Source of the DNA: Streptomyces sp. TP-A0874
Lineage (GTDB): Bacteria > Actinomycetota > Actinomycetes > Streptomycetales > Streptomycetaceae
Length of the DNA stretch: 64,000 nt
Assembly: GCF_001748085.1 (NCBI RefSeq)
Contig: NZ_BBZK01000013.1
Span: 1-64,000 of the forward strand
Direction: 5' to 3'
The notes under the pieces were generated by a model. The model was not told the DNA's origin. It did not search any database and saw only the letters and a list, made by a program, of their open reading frames with translations. Each line of letters opens with the position of its first letter. Within the stretch, counting starts at the first letter, position 1. Position numbers and translations under genes: made by a program. Shown here piece after piece: positions 62,241 to 64,000 of this stretch.

Positions 62241-63254
62241 TCATCCGACCGCCCGCCCCACCAGCTCCCGCAGTACGTCCTCCATGGTCACCAGCCCGGT
62301 CAGCCCCCCGTTCGGGCCGATCACCGCGGCCAGGTGGGTCCGTGTGTCGCGCATCGCGCCGAGCACGTCGTCCAGCGGTGTCTCGGCCCGCACCCGGGCG
62401 ATCGGACGCAGGGCGGAGGTCGGGAACGGCAGATCCCGCGGCCCCACCTCAAGGGCGTCCTTGACGTGCAGGTAGCCGAGGATCCGGCCGCTCCCGTCGA
62501 CCACCGGGAAACGGGAGAACCCGGACTGGCTCGACAGCCGTTCCAGCCCCTCCGGGGTCACCCCGATGCGGGTCGAGACCACCCGCTCCACCGGGCGGAC
62601 CACCTCGTGCACCGGTCGCCGCCCCAGTTCCAGGGCGTCCCGCAGCCGCTCGGTGGCGCGGGCGTCGAGCAGCCCGGCCGCACTGGACTCCGCGACCATG
62701 CGGGCCAGCTGCTCGTCCGAGAAACTCGACTCCACCTCATCCCGCGTCTCCACCCGCAACAGGCGCAGCAGCGTGTTCGCGAAGGCGTTGACGGAGAAGA
62801 TCACCGGCCGCAGCGCACGGGTGAGCGCCACCATCGGTGGCCCCAGCAGGAGCGCGAGCCGCACCGGTGAGGCCAGGGCGATGTTCTTCGGCACCATCTC
62901 GCCGAAGAGCATGTGCAGATAGGTGGCCGCGCCCAGGGCGATGGCGAACGACACCGGGCGGACCAGACCGTCCGGGATGGCCGTCGCGTCGAACAGAGGC
63001 GCCAGCAGATGGGCGATCGCGGGTTCGGCCACCACGCCGAGCACCAGTGTGCACACCGTGATGCCGAGCTGCGCCGCGGCCATCAGGGCCGAGACGTGGC
63101 GCAGCGCCCACAGCACCTTCCCGGCCCGGCGGTCGCCCTCCTCCGCCAGTGGTTCCACCTGGCTGCGGCGCACCGAGACCAGGGAGAACTCGGCGCCCAC
63201 GAAGAACGCGTTGGCGACCAGGGTGAGCAGCCCGATCAGCAACTGGAGCGCCAT
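62241..63254 (-). CDS. CNNM/HlyC-CorC-like membrane protein with CBS domains (second of pair)
   Basis: A 337-residue protein: a DUF21/CNNM transmembrane domain (four helices, residues 1-150, with ALGAATYLHMLFGEMVPKNIALA), then a CBS pair (about 195-330, SRFPVVDGSGRILGYLHVKDAL). Members transport or sense magnesium or cobalt and bind nucleotides. It overlaps the stop of the upstream gene (TGATG at 63252-63256), so translation is coupled. The pair of paralogues in tandem is common in actinobacteria. Confidence 0.88.
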   Translation of the reverse strand: MALQLLIGLLTLVANAFFVGAEFSLVSVRRSQVEPLAEEGDRRAGKVLWALRHVSALMAAAQLGITVCTLVLGVVAEPAIAHLLAPLFDATAIPDGLVRPVSFAIALGAATYLHMLFGEMVPKNIALASPVRLALLLGPPMVALTRALRPVIFSVNAFANTLLRLLRVETRDEVESSFSDEQLARMVAESSAAGLLDARATERLRDALELGRRPVHEVVRPVERVVSTRIGVTPEGLERLSSQSGFSRFPVVDGSGRILGYLHVKDALEVGPRDLPFPTSALRPIARVRAETPLDDVLGAMRDTRTHLAAVIGPNGGLTGLVTMEDVLRELVGRAVG

Positions 63255-64000
63255 CACCGGTCCTGACCCCCGTCGTCGGCGGTGTCGGCCTCGGGGGCGG
63301 GCGCGGTCAGCCGTACCCGAGCGGCCCGGCGCCCCGTGGCGTCCCGGACCACCAGCAGCCAGCCGCCCACCTCCACGGTGTCCCCGACGGCGGGGATCCG
63401 GCCGAGCTCGGTGGCGACCAGTCCGGCGAGCGTGCCGAACGGCCCCTGCGGCGGGCGCAGGCCGATGGTCTCGAGCTGGTCGGTGCGCGCCGCACCGTCC
63501 GCGTCGTAGAGCTGGCGGCCCTGGTCGTCCCGACCGGCCGGAGCGAGATCCGGCAGCTCCCGCGGGTCGTGTTCGTCCCGGACCTCTCCGACGACCTCCT
63601 CGACGATGTCCTCAAGGGTCACGACCCCCGCGGTACCGCCGTACTCGTCTATCACCACAGCCATGCTCCGGCTGGCCGAGAGGCGGTCCAGCAGGCGGTC
63701 GACGGTCAGGGACTCCGGCACCAGCAGCGGTTCGCGCAGCAGCCCGGAGACGGGACGGCGAAGCCGCTCCTCGGCGGGGACCGCCAGCACGTCCTTGATG
63801 TGGGCCACCCCGACCACCGTGTCCAGACCGCCGCGGTAGACCGGGAAGCGGGACAGCCCGGTGGCGCGGGAGGCGTTCGCGACGTCCTCGGCCGTGGTCT
63901 GCACGTCCAGCGCGATGACCTGAACCCGGGGGGTCATCACGTTCTCCGCGGTCAGTTCGGCGAGCTGGAGGGTGCGGATGAACAGCTCGGCGCTGTCCGG
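63254..64000 (-). CDS. CNNM/HlyC-CorC-like protein with CBS and CorC_HlyC domains, cut by the window edge
   Basis: Only the C-terminal part is inside the window; the frame stays open to base 64000 (DSAELFIRTLQLAELTAENV and on), so the 5' end with the transmembrane domain lies outside. The CBS pair is in the first half (SRFPVYRGGLDTVVGVAHIKD, VIDEYGGTAGVVTLEDIVEE), and a CorC_HlyC transporter-associated domain closes it (TLAGLVATELGRIPAVGDTV). Together with the coupled second gene it would form a divalent-cation transport or sensing pair. Confidence 0.87.
   Translation of the reverse strand, partial: PDSAELFIRTLQLAELTAENVMTPRVQVIALDVQTTAEDVANASRATGLSRFPVYRGGLDTVVGVAHIKDVLAVPAEERLRRPVSGLLREPLLVPESLTVDRLLDRLSASRSMAVVIDEYGGTAGVVTLEDIVEEVVGEVRDEHDPRELPDLAPAGRDDQGRQLYDADGAARTDQLETIGLRPPQGPFGTLAGLVATELGRIPAVGDTVEVGGWLLVVRDATGRRAARVRLTAPAPEADTADDGGQDR

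Overview
The window comes from a high-GC actinobacterium, most likely Streptomyces or a close relative. The support is very GC-rich coding sequence, many GTG starts, a Tat-type secretome, GntR, ROK and SpoIIE-type regulators, and chromosomal gene order familiar from Streptomyces (recalled, not checked by search). I saw no tRNA, rRNA, CRISPR array, transposase or integrase. Everything looks chromosomal, and coding genes fill nearly all of it. The right edge cuts a CBS-domain membrane protein.

Region 1 (1-14 kb) is the conserved actinobacterial block also known around pgsA2, garA and gcvB in mycobacteria. It holds a CDP-alcohol phosphatidyltransferase, a nucleotidyltransferase fused to a degenerate phosphomannomutase domain, DUF881 - small basic protein - DUF881, a GarA/OdhI-type FHA protein with an ETTS phosphosite motif, the MerR-type FtsR, a bifunctional-nuclease-domain protein, a second MerR, DNA polymerase IV and a PRC-barrel protein. 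It ends with glycine decarboxylase (gcvP) behind a tandem glycine riboswitch. The gcvH gene found in the mycobacterial block is missing here.

Region 2 (14-33 kb) is mixed housekeeping and accessory content: CsbD-like stress protein, glutamate-cysteine-ligase-like enzyme, CPBP protease, PhzF-like epimerase, acetyltransferase, a DMT permease broken by one in-frame TAG, a FabG/SDR pair behind a clear promoter and operator, uracil-DNA glycosylase, lipoprotein N-acyltransferase (Lnt), a SIS isomerase/class II aldolase pair, a ClpC-like AAA+ chaperone and an aldehyde dehydrogenase.

Region 3 (33.7-35.8 kb) is the most unusual part. It is a three-gene unit: a 16-cysteine double-psi-barrel (RlpA/expansin-like) protein with no signal peptide, a Tat-exported partner, and a MauE/DoxX-like membrane redox protein. 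A 48-bp perfect palindrome closes it. I read it as a candidate module for exporting and oxidising a disulfide-rich protein.

Region 4 (35.9-51.5 kb) carries a flavin-reductase-like protein, a CapA-like lipoprotein, a phage-type amidase without a signal peptide, a spermidine-synthase-like protein, an MFS transporter, a membrane protein with a Gln/Pro repeat tail, a hexapeptide acyltransferase, a CoA-binding protein, a YigZ protein, a PAS-GAF-PP2C phosphatase and the SbcD-SbcC nuclease.

Region 5 (51.6-64 kb) carries a DUF885 protein, an AsnC regulator divergent from a Cys/Met PLP enzyme, an acetyltransferase overlapping that gene by 194 nt, a PhoD phosphatase with a Tat motif changed from RR to RQ, a DasR-like GntR regulator with a DasR-like operator, a ROK regulator, adenylosuccinate lyase, an SGNH hydrolase and two CBS-domain transporters or hemolysin-like proteins.
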